Shown: positions 1 to 9,378 of the stretch, piece after piece
How the letters are laid out: every line of letters begins with the position of its first letter
Position numbering within the stretch: the stretch's first letter is position 1
NCBI GenBank assembly: GCA_000737985.1
Contig: JNVT01000101.1
Coordinates: 1 to 64,000, forward strand
DNA: 64,000 bases
Direction of reading: 5' to 3'
Source: Gammaproteobacteria bacterium MFB021
Lineage (GTDB): Bacteria > Pseudomonadota > Gammaproteobacteria > Pseudomonadales > Halomonadaceae
Position numbers and translations under genes: made by a program
Notes under the pieces: model-generated
What the model saw: only the letters and a program-made list of their open reading frames with translations
What the model was told of the DNA's origin: nothing
The model's database searches: none

Positions 1-135
1 CGAATGCGCCGGCTGCGGCGCCGCGCACTGCCGGGGTATAAGACGCTGGCGGGCGTCCGCCACGTTGGCCGGCCGCCTTGCCCGCACGACCTCCTCGGCG
101 CTTCCCGCCATGCGCTGCGCGACGCGCAAACGAAA

Positions 136-163
136 ACACCCGCATGCCGAAGCATGCGGGTGT
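136..163 (-). terminator. Intrinsic terminator of the tRNA transcript
   Basis: A perfect 12-bp stem (ACACCCGCATGC with GCATGCGGGTGT) closes a 4-base loop. On the minus strand it is followed by TTTTCG. It lies just downstream of the last tRNA-Arg, so it should end the minus-strand csrA/tRNA transcript. The 135 bases to its left hold no gene that I can recognise. Confidence 0.85.
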
Positions 164-171
164 CATCTGTA

Positions 172-248
172 TGGCGCGCCCGGGAGGATTCGAACCTCCG
201 ACCACCTGATTCGTAGTCAGGTACTCTATCCAGCTGAGCTACGGGCGC
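172..248 (-). tRNA. tRNA-Arg (anticodon ACG), copy 2
   Basis: A full cloverleaf is visible on the minus strand: acceptor stem GCGCCCG/CGGGCGC, D arm, anticodon loop CTACGAA giving ACG, T arm GGTTCGAATCC and an encoded 3' CCA. ACG is read as ICG after deamination and decodes CGU, CGC and CGA. It has the same sequence as the gene at 308-384, so the two are a tandem duplication. Confidence 0.95.
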
Positions 249-307
249 TTGAAATCGGTCGAGACGTCGGGTCTCTGGTACTGCTGCGCGACACTGCTTC
301 AAGTGAG

Positions 308-384
308 TGGCGCGCCCGGGAGGATTCGAACCTCCGACCACCTGATTCGTAGTCAGGTACTCTATCCAGCTGAGCTACGGGCGC
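308..384 (-). tRNA. tRNA-Arg (anticodon ACG), copy 1
   Basis: Complete 77-base cloverleaf with encoded CCA, identical to the copy at 172-248 and separated from it by 59 bases. A Ser-Arg-Arg tRNA group next to csrA matches the conserved gammaproteobacterial order alaS-csrA-serV-argVYZQ known from E. coli. Confidence 0.95.
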
Positions 385-478
385 TTGTCACTGACTCTGT
401 CGCGAGTCGCAGGCGACGCCTGGGCAGTCGCTGCGGTTGTCGATCTTTGCCGTGACTCTCGAGTCGAACCCAAAGGTC

Positions 479-573
<95 letters not shown>

Positions 574-786
574 CTGATCGACGGCGCGTAGGTTACCCAT
601 TTCGCCGGGGCTTGTCCAGTCGAAGCCCAAACTTTTTTTCAAAAAAACCTCAAAGGATGAACGGGTTACCGCGAGAGGCGAGGCAGAACATGAAATGGAA
701 GACGTCGAGAAGGGTTTCCGAGACGAGCCCGAGCCGATAAAGGGGACGACTTCACCAGCCCAGACGGTTCCAGTATGCGCGCTGCG

Positions 787-984
787 CTATACGCCGGGAC
801 CGCCATCTTCGTCTTCGGATTTCTCACGCTGGATGCGCTGATAGATCTCTTCGCGATGAACGGCCACATCCTTGGGCGCATTGACGCCGATGCGCACCTG
901 ATTCCCTTTCACTCCCAGAACCGTGACGGTGATGTCGTCGCCGATCATGAGAGTCTCTCCCACTCGACGGGTCAGGATGAGCAT
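787..984 (-). CDS. csrA: Carbon storage regulator CsrA/RsmA
   Basis: A 65-residue RNA-binding global regulator. It binds GGA motifs in mRNA leaders and represses or stabilises transcripts for metabolism, motility and secondary products, and is titrated by small RNAs. The N-terminal half ([17 protein letters not shown]) is the near-invariant first strand and Arg44-region core follows ([12 protein letters not shown]). Length is normal for the family. The start has a strong site (AAGGAG) seven bases upstream. It sits between lysC and the tRNA genes as in many gammaproteobacteria. The 229 bases between it and lysC contain no gene and probably hold its promoters. Confidence 0.97.
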   Translation of the reverse strand: MLILTRRVGETLMIGDDITVTVLGVKGNQVRIGVNAPKDVAVHREEIYQRIQREKSEDEDGGPGV

Positions 985-1213
985 TGTCTGATCTCCTTCT
1001 CAGGGCCTTCTTCCATTCTCGGGTCACGCTCTCGGGCCGCTTGCGGCGGTCGCTCACCGCCCGAGGAGCGATTATGCGTCATAAGGCCAACCAGGCCAAT
1101 GACGCCGTTCCATGACAACCCTCGGCTACGTTGAAGAAGCGCTCGCTTCCTTTCACTTCGTCCAACTCACCCTAAGCGTAGAACGCCTGAGACATTCTTG
1201 AAGGTTTATTCGG

Positions 1214-2458
1214 TTATTCGCTTTGGATGCTGTCTTTGTCGAGGCCGAAGGCGGTGTGGAGCGCGCGCACGGCGAGTTCCATCGTCTTCTCGTCGATGAC
1301 CACGGAGATCTTGATTTCGGAGGTCGAGACCATGCGGATGTTGATGTTCTCCTCGGCCAGCACGCGGAACATCTTGGACGCCACACCGGCGTGCGAACGC
1401 ATGCCCACGCCGACCAGCGAGACCTTGGCGATGTTGTCGTCGCCGCGCAGCTCGCCGCCGCCCAGTGCCGGGATGACGTCATCCTGCAGGATGCGCATGG
1501 TCTGCTTGTAGTCGCCCTTGCCCACGGTGAAGGTGAAGTCGGTGTAGTCGCCGGTCGGCGCCACGTTCTGCACGATCATGTCGACTTCGATATTGGCATC
1601 GGCGATCGGGCCGAGAATGCGCGACGCGACCCCGGGGACGTCGGGGGTGTTGAGCAGCGTCAGCTTGGCTTCGTTGGCGGTGAAGGCGATACCGGAGATC
1701 AGCGGTTCTTCCATCGATTCGATTTCCTCGTCTGCCACGATCAGCGTGCCGGGCCCTTCCTCGAAGCTCGACAGCACGCGAAGCGGTACATTGTATTTGC
1801 CGGCGAACTCCACCGAACGGATCTGCAGCACCTTGGAGCCGAGACTGGCCAGCTCGATCATCTCCTCGACGGTGATGCGCTCCAGGCGCTGCGCCTTGGA
1901 GCAGACCCGCGGGTCGGTGGTGTAGACCCCGTCGACGTCGGTGTAGATCTGGCACTCGTCGGCGCCGAGGGCCGCGGCCAGCGCCACGCCAGTGGTGTCG
2001 GAGCCGCCGCGACCGAGGGTAGTGATGTTGCCCTCTTCGTCGACCCCCTGGAAACCGGCGACCACGACGACCTGACCCTCGGCCAGGTCTTCCTTAAGGT
2101 CATCGGTCTCGATGCGCTGGATACGCGCCTTGGTGTGCGCGCTGTCGGTGCGGATACCCACCTGCGCCCCGGTGTAGGAAGTGGCCGGTACACCCAGCTG
2201 ATGCAGGGCCATGGCCAGCAGCGAGATGGTGACCTGCTCGCCGGTGGAGACCAGCATGTCCATTTCGCGCGGGGTGGGGTCCTCGTTGATCTGGCTGGCG
2301 AGGTCGATCAGGCGATTGGTTTCGCCGCTCATCGCGGAGACCACCACCACGATCTGGTGACCGTCGTCACGGAAGCGTTTGACCTTCTCCGCGACCGCCT
2401 TGATCCGCTCGACGGTGCCCACCGAGGTCCCACCAAACTTTTGTACGTATAGCGCCAT
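1214..2458 (-). CDS. lysC: Aspartate kinase
   Basis: Phosphorylates L-aspartate with ATP, the first step towards lysine, threonine, methionine and diaminopimelate in the cytoplasm. The 414-residue product opens with the kinase motif [10 protein letters not shown] and has [21 protein letters not shown] for the substrate pocket, then two C-terminal ACT domains (about residues 260-410) for feedback inhibition. I chose the ATG at 2458 because homologues start MALxVQKFGG; a GTG five codons upstream is also open. The 1.2-kb open frame antisense to this gene is a high-GC shadow. Confidence 0.95.
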   Translation of the reverse strand: MALYVQKFGGTSVGTVERIKAVAEKVKRFRDDGHQIVVVVSAMSGETNRLIDLASQINEDPTPREMDMLVSTGEQVTISLLAMALHQLGVPATSYTGAQVGIRTDSAHTKARIQRIETDDLKEDLAEGQVVVVAGFQGVDEEGNITTLGRGGSDTTGVALAAALGADECQIYTDVDGVYTTDPRVCSKAQRLERITVEEMIELASLGSKVLQIRSVEFAGKYNVPLRVLSSFEEGPGTLIVADEEIESMEEPLISGIAFTANEAKLTLLNTPDVPGVASRILGPIADANIEVDMIVQNVAPTGDYTDFTFTVGKGDYKQTMRILQDDVIPALGGGELRGDDNIAKVSLVGVGMRSHAGVASKMFRVLAEENINIRMVSTSEIKISVVIDEKTMELAVRALHTAFGLDKDSIQSE

Positions 2459-2513
2459 GAGTCTGTTCGTCACTCCCTAGCGTTGTGGGCCGCCCTGGGA
2501 TGGCGGCCACATG

Positions 2514-2575
2514 TATGTCGGTTCCACCCAAATGCGTATGTTGGTTCGGCCCGACTGAGTATGTCGGTTCAGCCC
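2514..2575. repeat. Three 23-bp tandem repeats at the alaS stop codon
   Basis: Three 16-base copies start at 2514, 2537 and 2560 at an exact 23-bp period, each of the form TATGTyGGTTCnnCCC. The third copy contains the alaS stop codon (2569-2571). The array fills the lysC-alaS interval. Function unknown; it resembles in style, but not in sequence, the repeats at 44656-44729. Confidence 0.85.
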
Positions 2576-5172
2576 AGCTGTTCGGCCACCCACGCATGCA
2601 CGCTGTCGAGCGCCTGGGGCAGCTGGCTCGGGTCGCTGCCGCCGGCCTGCGCCATGTCGGCACGCCCGCCGCCCTTGCCGCCAACCTGGGCCGCCACGTG
2701 GTTGACCAGTTCCCCCGCCTTCAGCCGCCCGGTGAGGTCATCGGTGACCCCAGCGATGAGACTGACCTTGCCTTCCTGCGCGGCCCCTAGCACCAGCACG
2801 CCGGAACCCAGTTTCTGCTTGAGCTGGTCGTGCAGGCCGCGCAGCTCCTTGCCACCCACCCCTTCGATACGGGTGGCGAGTACGCGCACGCCGGCGACCT
2901 CGCGCACGGCGTCGAGCAGCTCGTTGCCGGCCGCGCTGGCCACTTTGGCCTTGAGCCGCTCGAGCTCCTTCTCCAGCGTGCGCTGGCGCTCGAGCACGCT
3001 GTCCAGACGCTCGACCACCTGCTCCGGGCGCGCCTTGAGACGTTCGCCCACGGCGTTGAGCTGGCGCTCCTGGGCATCGAACCAGGCCAGGGCCCCTTCC
3101 CCCGTGACCGCCTCGATACGCCGCACGCCGGCGGCGGTGCCGGACTCGGCGACGATATGGAACGGCCCGATATCGCCGGTACGCGCCACGTGGGTGCCGC
3201 CACACAGTTCGATCGAGAAGCCGTCGCTGCCGATGGTGAGCACGCGCACGGCGTCGGCGTACTTGGCCTCGAACAGCGCCCGCGCGCCCTTTGCCTTGGC
3301 CTGATCGAGGGTCATCTGCTCGGTCTGGGTCGGGGCGTTGGCCAGGATCTCAGCGTTGACGATGCGGGAGATTTCCGCCAGTTGATTCGGCGTCACCGGC
3401 TCGAAGTGGCTGAAGTCGAAGCGCAGACGCTCGGCGCTCACCAGCGACCCCTTCTGCTGCACGTGGTCGCCCAGGGTGCGGCGCAGCGCTTCGTGGAGCA
3501 GGTGGGTGGCGGAGTGGTTGCGCATGGTGGCCTGGCGCAGCGAGGCATCGACCTGCGGCGTGAGCGTCTGCCCCACGCTCAGTTCGCCCTCGAGCAGCAC
3601 GCCCTCGTGCAGGTGGTGGCCCGCCTGCTTGCGCGTATCGGTGACCTGGAAGCGGGCGCCGTCGCCGTGCAGATAGCCTGTATCGCCGACCTGGCCGCCG
3701 GACTCGGCGTAGAACGGCGTGCGGTCGAGCACCACCACACCTTTCTGGCCCACTTCGAGGCGCTCGCGCTCGTTGCCTTCGGCGTCGACGATCGCGGTCA
3801 CCCGGGCCTGGTCCTCGAGCCGGTCGTAGCCGGTGAACTCGGTGCTGCCCTCGAGAGTCAGCGCGGCCTCGTAGTCGCCACCGAACTGGCTGGCGGCCCG
3901 GGCGCGCTGGCGCTGCGCTTCCAGCTCGCGCTCGAAGCCGGCCTCGTCGAGGGTCACGCCGCGCTCGCGGCAGACATCGGCGGTCAGGTCATAGGGGAAG
4001 CCGTAGGTGTCGTAGAGCTTGAACACGGTCTCGCCCGGGAGCACGTCGCCGTCGAGATCGGCGAGCGCCGCCTCGAGCAGCCCCATGCCGTGGTCCAGCG
4101 TCCGCGCGAACTGCTCTTCTTCCTTGAGCAGCACGCGTTCGATCTGCTCGCGCGCCTGGCGCAGCTCCGGATAGGCCTCGCCCATCTCGGCATCGAGCGC
4201 CGCCACCAGCTTGTGGAAGAAGGTGCCGCTGGCGCCGAGCTTGTGCCCGTGGCGGATGGCACGGCGGATGATCCGCCGCAGCACGTAGCCGCGCCCCTCG
4301 TTGGAGGGCAGTACGCCATCGACGATCAAGAAGGCACAGGAGCGGATGTGGTCGGCGATCACGCGCAACGACGGCGTGGTGGTATCGGCATGGCCAGTGA
4401 CCTCGGCGGCAGCCGCCAGCAGCGCCTGGAACAGATCGATCTCGTAGTTGGAGTGCACGCCCTGCATCACTGCCGCCATGCGCTCCAGGCCCATGCCGGT
4501 ATCGATCGACGGCTTGGGCAGCGGGTGCAGCTCGCCGCTGGCATCGCGGTCGAACTGCATGAAGACCAGGTTCCACACCTCGATGTAGCGGTCGCCATCC
4601 TCTTCCGGGCTTCCCGGCGGGCCGCCCCACACTTCAGGGCCGTGGTCGTAGAAGATCTCCGAGCACGGGCCGCACGGACCGGTGTCGCCCATCTGCCAGA
4701 AGTTGTCCTCGTCGAGTCGCGACAGCCGCGCCGGGTCGACCCCGATCTCGTCGACCCAGATTGTCGCAGCCTCGTCGTCGCTGTGGTGCACGGTGACCCA
4801 CAGGCGCTCCTTGGGCAGCCCCAGCACCTCGGTGATGAAGGTCCAGGCAAAGCGAATGGCATCGGCCTTGAAGTAGTCGCCGAAGCTGAAGTTGCCCATC
4901 ATCTCGAAGAAGGTGTGGTGACGCGCGGTATAGCCGACGTTGTCGAGGTCGTTGTGCTTACCACCGGCGCGCACGCAGCGCTGGGCCGAGGTCGCCCGCA
5001 CATAGGGCCGCGGGTCGCGCCCCAGGAAGACATCCTTGAACGGCACCATGCCGGCGTTGGTGAAGAGCAGGGTCGGGTCGTTTTCCGGCACCAGAGAGGC
5101 AGAAGGCACGATGGTGTGTCCGCGCTCCTCGAAGTAGTTCAGGAAAGCCTGTCTGATAGCTGCGCTTTTCAT
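2569..5172 (-). CDS. alaS: Alanyl-tRNA synthetase
   Basis: An 867-residue class II synthetase that charges tRNA-Ala and edits Ser/Gly misacylation. Visible in order: aminoacylation domain from residue 1 ([19 protein letters not shown], then [15 protein letters not shown] and [19 protein letters not shown]), the editing domain with [12 protein letters not shown] and the zinc-binding CGGTH, and the oligomerisation C-terminal domain with [15 protein letters not shown]. Length is normal. The ATG at 5172 is the family start; the frame is open 52 codons further upstream. It is followed by lysC and csrA on the same strand. Confidence 0.97.
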   Translation of the reverse strand: MKSAAIRQAFLNYFEERGHTIVPSASLVPENDPTLLFTNAGMVPFKDVFLGRDPRPYVRATSAQRCVRAGGKHNDLDNVGYTARHHTFFEMMGNFSFGDYFKADAIRFAWTFITEVLGLPKERLWVTVHHSDDEAATIWVDEIGVDPARLSRLDEDNFWQMGDTGPCGPCSEIFYDHGPEVWGGPPGSPEEDGDRYIEVWNLVFMQFDRDASGELHPLPKPSIDTGMGLERMAAVMQGVHSNYEIDLFQALLAAAAEVTGHADTTTPSLRVIADHIRSCAFLIVDGVLPSNEGRGYVLRRIIRRAIRHGHKLGASGTFFHKLVAALDAEMGEAYPELRQAREQIERVLLKEEEQFARTLDHGMGLLEAALADLDGDVLPGETVFKLYDTYGFPYDLTADVCRERGVTLDEAGFERELEAQRQRARAASQFGGDYEAALTLEGSTEFTGYDRLEDQARVTAIVDAEGNERERLEVGQKGVVVLDRTPFYAESGGQVGDTGYLHGDGARFQVTDTRKQAGHHLHEGVLLEGELSVGQTLTPQVDASLRQATMRNHSATHLLHEALRRTLGDHVQQKGSLVSAERLRFDFSHFEPVTPNQLAEISRIVNAEILANAPTQTEQMTLDQAKAKGARALFEAKYADAVRVLTIGSDGFSIELCGGTHVARTGDIGPFHIVAESGTAAGVRRIEAVTGEGALAWFDAQERQLNAVGERLKARPEQVVERLDSVLERQRTLEKELERLKAKVASAAGNELLDAVREVAGVRVLATRIEGVGGKELRGLHDQLKQKLGSGVLVLGAAQEGKVSLIAGVTDDLTGRLKAGELVNHVAAQVGGKGGGRADMAQAGGSDPSQLPQALDSVHAWVAEQLG

Positions 5173-5727
5173 AAACAATCCGTAGCGAGAGTCCGTGGCA
5201 AAAATCCGTGACGGCGGATCTTGGCGAAAGTCCGTGACGATAGGCGTGCCCACGGCGGCAAACGGACCACGTGGCGACGCGCAGACGGCCGTCTCGGCAG
5301 CGATGTGCTGCTCCTGCGGCCATCGCAAGGCGCGTTAGTATAACGTGGTCGACTGTGAGTCTGTCGAGTGCGACACCCATGTCGCCGACATTCGCCGCCC
5401 TCGGGCGAATCGGACCACCCGCCCCGGCAACGCCAGAACGGGTCTGCACGAGACGCGTGTCATGGATGACATCGGAACGGGAAAAGGACGCAAGAGAGCT
5501 GGGAAAGCGGGAGCAGGTGAGGAGAACTGGGGAAGATGAAGCCGGGAAAAATGGGCTGATGGGAAGCGCGGAGAGAGGACAGGAAAAGAGAAGCGCGTGC
5601 CGCGGGCGCAACGAGAAAGCGCGGCTGTGAAGCGTCAGGGTGAGAAGTCTCGCGGTCCGGTGCGCTACGCTGACAGCGCGACGCACCAGGGGTGCCGCCA
5701 GCAAGGTCGAAGATAAAGCCCGAGAGC
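5173..5727. other. Gene-free interval: alaS leader repeats and a purine-rich tract
   Basis: No gene is supported here. Next to alaS (5175-5240) short motifs CACGGA(C/T)T(T/C)T(C/T)GCCA recur about three times in the leader. From about 5465 to 5640 the plus strand is strongly purine-rich, which is unlike anything else in the window. The region should hold the alaS promoter and the end of recX transcription. Confidence 0.5.
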
Positions 5728-6183
5728 TCAATCCTCCCAGGCGTGGCGCATGGCGTGGCGCACCTGATCGAAGCCGAACCCGCGTCCGGCCAGGAAGCGT
5801 TCGCGCTTGGCCCGCTCGCGGGGCGTGCTGCCGGGCCCGGAGAAGCGCTTGGCCAGGGCCTGACACGCCAGGTCCTGCCAGTCCGGCGCCTCCGCCTCGA
5901 ACGCCAGCGCTGCCAGGGCGTCGTCGATGCCGCGCTGGGCCAGGTCACCGCGGATCCGCACCGGGCCGTGACCGAGCTGCACCCGGGAGCGCACGAAGAT
6001 CTCGGCGAAGCGCGTGTCGGACTGCAGCCCTTCTGCCGCCAGCGTGTCTAGGGTGGCGGCGATCTCATCCGACTCGACGCCCTTGGCCGCCAAGCGCTGC
6101 TCGAGCTCGGCACGACTGTACTCGCGGCGTGCCAGCAGGGCGATCGCCCGCTCCCGGGGTGGGATTTCCGCAGCGTCAGCCAT
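5728..6183 (-). CDS. recX: Regulatory protein RecX
   Basis: A 151-residue helical protein that binds along RecA filaments and limits RecA activity. The repeated three-helix RecX motifs are visible (AIALLARREYSRAELEQRLAAKG, then DTRFAEIFVRSRV, and RERFLAGRGFGFDQVRHAM at the C-terminus). It lies 73 bases downstream of recA on the same strand, the usual arrangement, so it is probably expressed by read-through from recA and shares its SOS control. Confidence 0.95.
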   Translation of the reverse strand: MADAAEIPPRERAIALLARREYSRAELEQRLAAKGVESDEIAATLDTLAAEGLQSDTRFAEIFVRSRVQLGHGPVRIRGDLAQRGIDDALAALAFEAEAPDWQDLACQALAKRFSGPGSTPRERAKRERFLAGRGFGFDQVRHAMRHAWED

Positions 6184-6256
6184 GGCGTGTCCTCCTCCTC
6201 GGCAACGCCCTGAACATCGGGCGCGTCTTCAACCCAACCGCCTGCCCCGCCTCGCG

Positions 6257-7324
6257 CTACAGCAGCGAGTCGTTGGCGTCGTCGGCCGCAGCCTCGGCTT
6301 CCTTCTCTTTTTCCTTCTCCTTGGGCGCGGCGACGGCCAGCAGTTGGGCGCGAATCTGATCCTCGATCTCGGTCATGATCGCCGGATTCTCTTCCAGGTA
6401 CTGGGCCGCATTGGCCTTGCCCTGGCCGATCTTGCTGCCCTTGTAGCTGTACCAGGCACCGGCCTTGTCGACCAGGCTGCACTGCACGCCCAGGTCGATC
6501 ACCTCGCCGGCATGGTAGATGCCCTTGCCGTAGAGAATCTGGAACTCGGACTGGCGGAACGGCGGCGCCACCTTGTTCTTGACCACCTTGACCCGGGTCT
6601 CGTTACCGGTGACCTCGTCACCCTGCTTGACCGAGCCGATGCGGCGAATGTCGAGACGCACGCTGGAGTAGAACTTCAGCGCGTTACCGCCGGTGGTGGT
6701 CTCGGGGCTGCCGAACATCACCCCGATCTTCATGCGGATCTGGTTGATGAACACCACCATGCAGTTGGCGTTCTTGATGTTGCCGGTGATCTTGCGCAGT
6801 GCCTGCGACATCAGACGCGCCTGCAGGCCGACGTGGGAGTCGCCCATCTCGCCCTCGATCTCGGCACGCGGGGTGAGCGCCGCCACCGAGTCGATGATGA
6901 TGACGTCGACACCGCCGGAGCGCACCAGCATGTCGCAGATCTCCAGCGCCTGCTCGCCGGTATCCGGCTGCGACACCAGCAGCTGGTCGAGGTCGACGCC
7001 CAGCTTCTCGGCGTAGCTCGGATCGAGCGCGTGCTCGGCGTCGATGAAGGCGCAGGTCTTGCCCTGCTTCTGGGCCTGGGCGATCACCGACAGCGTCAGG
7101 GTGGTCTTGCCCGAGGATTCAGGGCCGAAGATCTCGACCACACGGCCGTAGGGCAGACCGCCCACCCCGAGAGCGATATCCAGCCCCAGCGAGCCGGTCG
7201 AGACCACCGGGATGGCGGTGCGCGGCGTATCGCCCAGACGCATCACGGTGCCTTTGCCGAATTGGCGGTCGATCTGCGACAAAGCCGCGCTGAGTGCCTT
7301 GCTGCGATTTTCGTCCTGTGCCAT
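6257..7324 (-). CDS. recA: Recombinase RecA
   Basis: A 355-residue DNA strand-exchange protein and coprotease for LexA and phage repressors. Walker [10 protein letters not shown] is near residue 67, with the Walker B region [14 protein letters not shown] and loop L2 with [20 protein letters not shown]. The C-terminus is acidic and Lys/Glu-rich. The ATG at 7324 has AGGAG six bases upstream. A LexA box lies about 145 bases upstream. Its coprotease activity would also trigger the CI-type repressor of the neighbouring prophage. Confidence 0.98.
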   Translation of the reverse strand: MAQDENRSKALSAALSQIDRQFGKGTVMRLGDTPRTAIPVVSTGSLGLDIALGVGGLPYGRVVEIFGPESSGKTTLTLSVIAQAQKQGKTCAFIDAEHALDPSYAEKLGVDLDQLLVSQPDTGEQALEICDMLVRSGGVDVIIIDSVAALTPRAEIEGEMGDSHVGLQARLMSQALRKITGNIKNANCMVVFINQIRMKIGVMFGSPETTTGGNALKFYSSVRLDIRRIGSVKQGDEVTGNETRVKVVKNKVAPPFRQSEFQILYGKGIYHAGEVIDLGVQCSLVDKAGAWYSYKGSKIGQGKANAAQYLEENPAIMTEIEDQIRAQLLAVAAPKEKEKEKEAEAAADDANDSLL

Positions 7325-7468
7325 GAAAGTCTCCTGTGAGTGCGTCGAAGACGAGCCTTGGAAAGCTGGCGTCGTGGGATGGCGGCCGGAAAAGTGAGCC
7401 CGCCGCATAGGGCCACCTCGTGGGCGAGGCGTCCTTGGCGACGGGCGAGACGGCCAGGCCGCCCGATC

Positions 7469-7486
7469 ACTGTATGATTAGCCAGT
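7469..7486 (-). promoter_or_regulatory. LexA (SOS) box of recA
   Basis: On the minus strand the site reads ACTGGCTAATCATACAGT, which fits the gammaproteobacterial consensus CTGT-N8-ACAG with one change. It lies upstream of recA in the correct orientation, between recA and pncC. Confidence 0.8.
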
Positions 7487-7592
7487 AGTATGGCGAAAAA
7501 AATCGCTCGCGCCTATATCCTCACGCCGATTTTCCGCCTGCGTCGCTGCATTTTCCGGGATCGCGCCCGGCGAGGCCAGCGCCAAGTGCCGC

Positions 7593-8120
7593 TCAGGCCT
7601 CGGCGGCGAGCGATTCGAGCAGCCCCGCCAGGGCGATCGCCACCGCCTGGGCGCGCACCGCGGTACGCTCCCCCGGCAGCCGAAAACACGCCACTCGCTG
7701 GGCTTCGGCATCGCCCCAGGCGAACCATACCGTCCCCACCGGCTTCTCGGCACTGCCGCCGCCGGGGCCGGCCACGCCGCTGATCGCCACGCCGAGTTCG
7801 GCGCCGCTGTTGCGGCAGGCGCCGGCGACCATCTCGCGCACGGTGGCCGCGCTGACCGCCCCATGCTGCTCGAGCGTCTGCGCCGACACCCCCAGCATGC
7901 GCTGCTTGGCGGCATTGGCGTAGGTGACATAGCCGCTGGCGAAGTAGCCCGAACTACCGGCGATCGCGGTGATCGCCTCGGCCACGCCGCCCCCGGTACA
8001 CGACTCGGCGGTGGTGACGAAACAGCCGGCGGCCAGGCACGCCTCGCCCAGGCGTCGGGCAAGCACCTGCGGGTCCTGATCACTGCCGGAAGGCAGCGGA
8101 TAGTCGGTGGGCAAGCTCAT
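7593..8120 (-). CDS. pncC: Nicotinamide-nucleotide amidase (CinA C-terminal type)
   Basis: A 175-residue cytoplasmic enzyme of the CinA C-terminal family that converts NMN to nicotinic acid mononucleotide in pyridine nucleotide salvage. Family motifs TAESCTGGGVAEAI, GYVTYANAAKQ and the GVAGPGGGSAEKPVGTVWF signature are present. It is the stand-alone domain, without the N-terminal MoaB-like part of full CinA. The ATG at 8120 was chosen because homologues start near MSLPTD. The next gene downstream on the same strand is recA, as in pseudomonads and halomonads. Confidence 0.93.
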   Translation of the reverse strand: MSLPTDYPLPSGSDQDPQVLARRLGEACLAAGCFVTTAESCTGGGVAEAITAIAGSSGYFASGYVTYANAAKQRMLGVSAQTLEQHGAVSAATVREMVAGACRNSGAELGVAISGVAGPGGGSAEKPVGTVWFAWGDAEAQRVACFRLPGERTAVRAQAVAIALAGLLESLAAEA

Positions 8121-8226
8121 GGGGTCTCCTGCGGCTCGGTCGCCGCGCCGGCCTCGTCTCCCAGCCAGGCGCGTCGTGTCATACCGTTGCTGCCACACGC
8201 ATGATCACGCTTGTGAATGGCGGCAT

Positions 8227-8291
8227 GCGAATAGTGTTTGCGAATAGCGTCTGCGAGTGGTGTTTGCGAATAGCGTCTGCGAGTGGTGTCT
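8227..8291. repeat. 13-bp tandem repeat, five copies
   Basis: Five head-to-tail 13-bp units, consensus GCGARTRGYGTYT, run without gaps from 8227 to 8291 in the pncC-RHH interval. The units differ at a few fixed positions. They do not lie in a gene. Confidence 0.85.
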
Positions 8292-8369
8292 GATGCGTAG
8301 TATGCGAGCTTTGCGCGTCGACGCAACGCGTGCGGCCAATGCACAGCACAAGCGCGCCCCGGCGGGCGA

Positions 8370-8555
8370 CTATTCGGCGTCGCGCGGTTGGGTGGGCGGC
8401 AGCGGCTGCGCGTGCCCCCCGGCACACAGATCGGCGACCGCGATCTCGAGCAGGATGACCGCCAGTTCGCTGACGTTGACGTTGCGCCGGTTGGCCTCGA
8501 TCGAGAGCAGCCTGAACGTGGAGTCACTGAGGTGATTGAGCACCAGCCGGGCCAT
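8370..8555 (-). CDS. Orphan ribbon-helix-helix protein (FitA-like)
   Basis: A 61-residue protein whose first 45 residues match the Arc/MetJ/FitA ribbon-helix-helix fold: a short strand (ARLVLNHLS) followed by two helices (TFRLLSIEANRR and NVNVSELAVILLEIAVADL). Such proteins are usually antitoxins of PIN-domain toxins or DNA-binding repressors. No PIN-domain gene lies next to it, so it is an orphan. The start at 8555 has GAGGA seven bases upstream. It lies between pncC and the original mutS start and is probably ordinary host content. Confidence 0.6.
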   Translation of the reverse strand: MARLVLNHLSDSTFRLLSIEANRRNVNVSELAVILLEIAVADLCAGGHAQPLPPTQPRDAE

Positions 8556-8799
8556 GAGGGGGTCCTCGGATGCCGATTTCACCCACTGTAACGATTCGCC
8601 CGCCGCCGGCGAGACTGAAAACACTACACCTCGGGCATGAACCGGCGTCACCCCGGCGCGGGCGATCGGCGATGCAGCGACGCAGACCCCCGTGGTAACC
8701 TTCGGCCTTTCTCCATGTTTCATGTTTCATGCCTCGCCGGCCCCGGCGAGGCGCGTGCCGCCATGATGCCCCACGATACCCAGAGAGCCTCGTAACGCC

Positions 8800-8886
8800 A
8801 TGCAGGATACGGCCGCCAGCAAAGCCCAGCAGCATACGCCGATGATGCTGCGCACTGTCGATTTATCCAGCACAAAAACCGGCTAA
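8800..8886 (+). pseudogene. mutS: Truncated original 5' end of mutS
   Basis: The ATG at 8800 opens a frame whose first 16 codons (MQDTAASKAQQHTPMM) match the first 16 codons of the downstream intact mutS ([16 protein letters not shown] at 61996). After the shared core at 8830-8847 the frame runs into phage sequence and stops at 8884-8886 after 28 codons. This is the host mutS start left behind by integration. The perfect 10-bp palindrome at 8731-8752 and the rest of the original mutS promoter region remain attached to it. Confidence 0.9.
8830..8847. other. attL core
   Basis: CAGCATACGCCGATGATG, identical to 62026-62043. Similarity extends 30 bases to the left, because both sides encode the start of mutS. 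The point of strand exchange lies within this core. Confidence 0.9.
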
Positions 8887-8962
8887 ACCGCGTCGTTGCT
8901 GACTCCCCGGCGATTCCCGAACCCCTCTCACAAGCGCCAGAAAGGCATAGTTTGGCGCTCGG

Positions 8963-8983
8963 TTTGCCCCATTTTTGCCCCAT
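8963..8983. promoter_or_regulatory. Candidate integrase arm-type sites, left
   Basis: Two copies of TTTGCCCCAT at 8963-8972 and 8974-8983, 11 bp apart. The same decamer with a second near copy at 11-bp spacing sits at 61949-61969, inside the end of the integrase gene. Paired short repeats at one helical turn near both att sites are typical of tyrosine integrase arm sites. Confidence 0.6.
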
Positions 8984-9105
8984 GAATCTCTTTTCCTCAA
9001 GGCCACCCGCAGGGCTCAAGCATTTAGTCGAGTACCGCTTCCATCACGCGAAACATTGCCTTACATTTCAGATGTCCGTTCGGACTTCGGCCTAAGCCGT
9101 GTTGT

Positions 9106-9199
9106 GCAGTCGGGTGCTGCCGCCTTCGACGACTGCTCTTAAAACGAAACAGGCAGCAGGGCTGAGCCTCCCCTCCCGACTCTCTAAGAGCCTGGGGAG
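9106..9199 (+). other. Structured leader with boxA-like sequence
   Basis: Two stems can be drawn on the plus strand: GCAGTCG (9106-9112) with CGACTGC (9130-9136), and CTCCCC (9168-9173) with GGGGAG (9194-9199). Between them TGCTCTTAAAA (9134-9144) resembles a lambda nut boxA. The stretch 8887-9220 contains no gene. It may be the leader of the small membrane gene at 9221. Confidence 0.4.
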
Positions 9200-9220
9200 A
9201 ACTGTTGAAGAGGGCTGTCT

Positions 9221-9367
9221 ATGTTCGGACCCAACTCGACACGCTCAGACGACCTGGTGATTAGAGCTTCTGCGTTCGCGATTGTGTTTCCGACGCTCGC
9301 TCCCTCGATGCCAGTTTGGGGAGCTGTGATCGTGTCTCTCGCAATCGTCTTTATGCTGCGCCGGTAA
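9221..9367 (+). CDS. Small membrane protein, 48 residues
   Basis: No family recognised. The ATG at 9221 has GAAGAGG about eight bases upstream. Residues 15-28 and 33-46 (ASAFAIVFPTLAP and WGAVIVSLAIVFML) form two short hydrophobic stretches that could be membrane segments, ending in a basic MLRR. It is the first gene inside the prophage, alone between attL and the SOS-controlled operon, and is followed by a hairpin at 9379. Position at the phage end suggests a gene expressed in the lysogen, but this is inference. Confidence 0.5.
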   Translation: MFGPNSTRSDDLVIRASAFAIVFPTLAPSMPVWGAVIVSLAIVFMLRR

Positions 9368-9378
9368 TCAGGTCGACC

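Noticed and set aside
1223-2452. A 409-codon open frame on the plus strand opposite lysC
   Set aside because: Exact antisense of a well-supported gene; composition (Asp/His/Leu/Val-rich) is that of a high-GC shadow frame.
2830-5211. A 793-codon open frame on the plus strand opposite alaS
   Set aside because: Antisense shadow of alaS; no protein-like motif.
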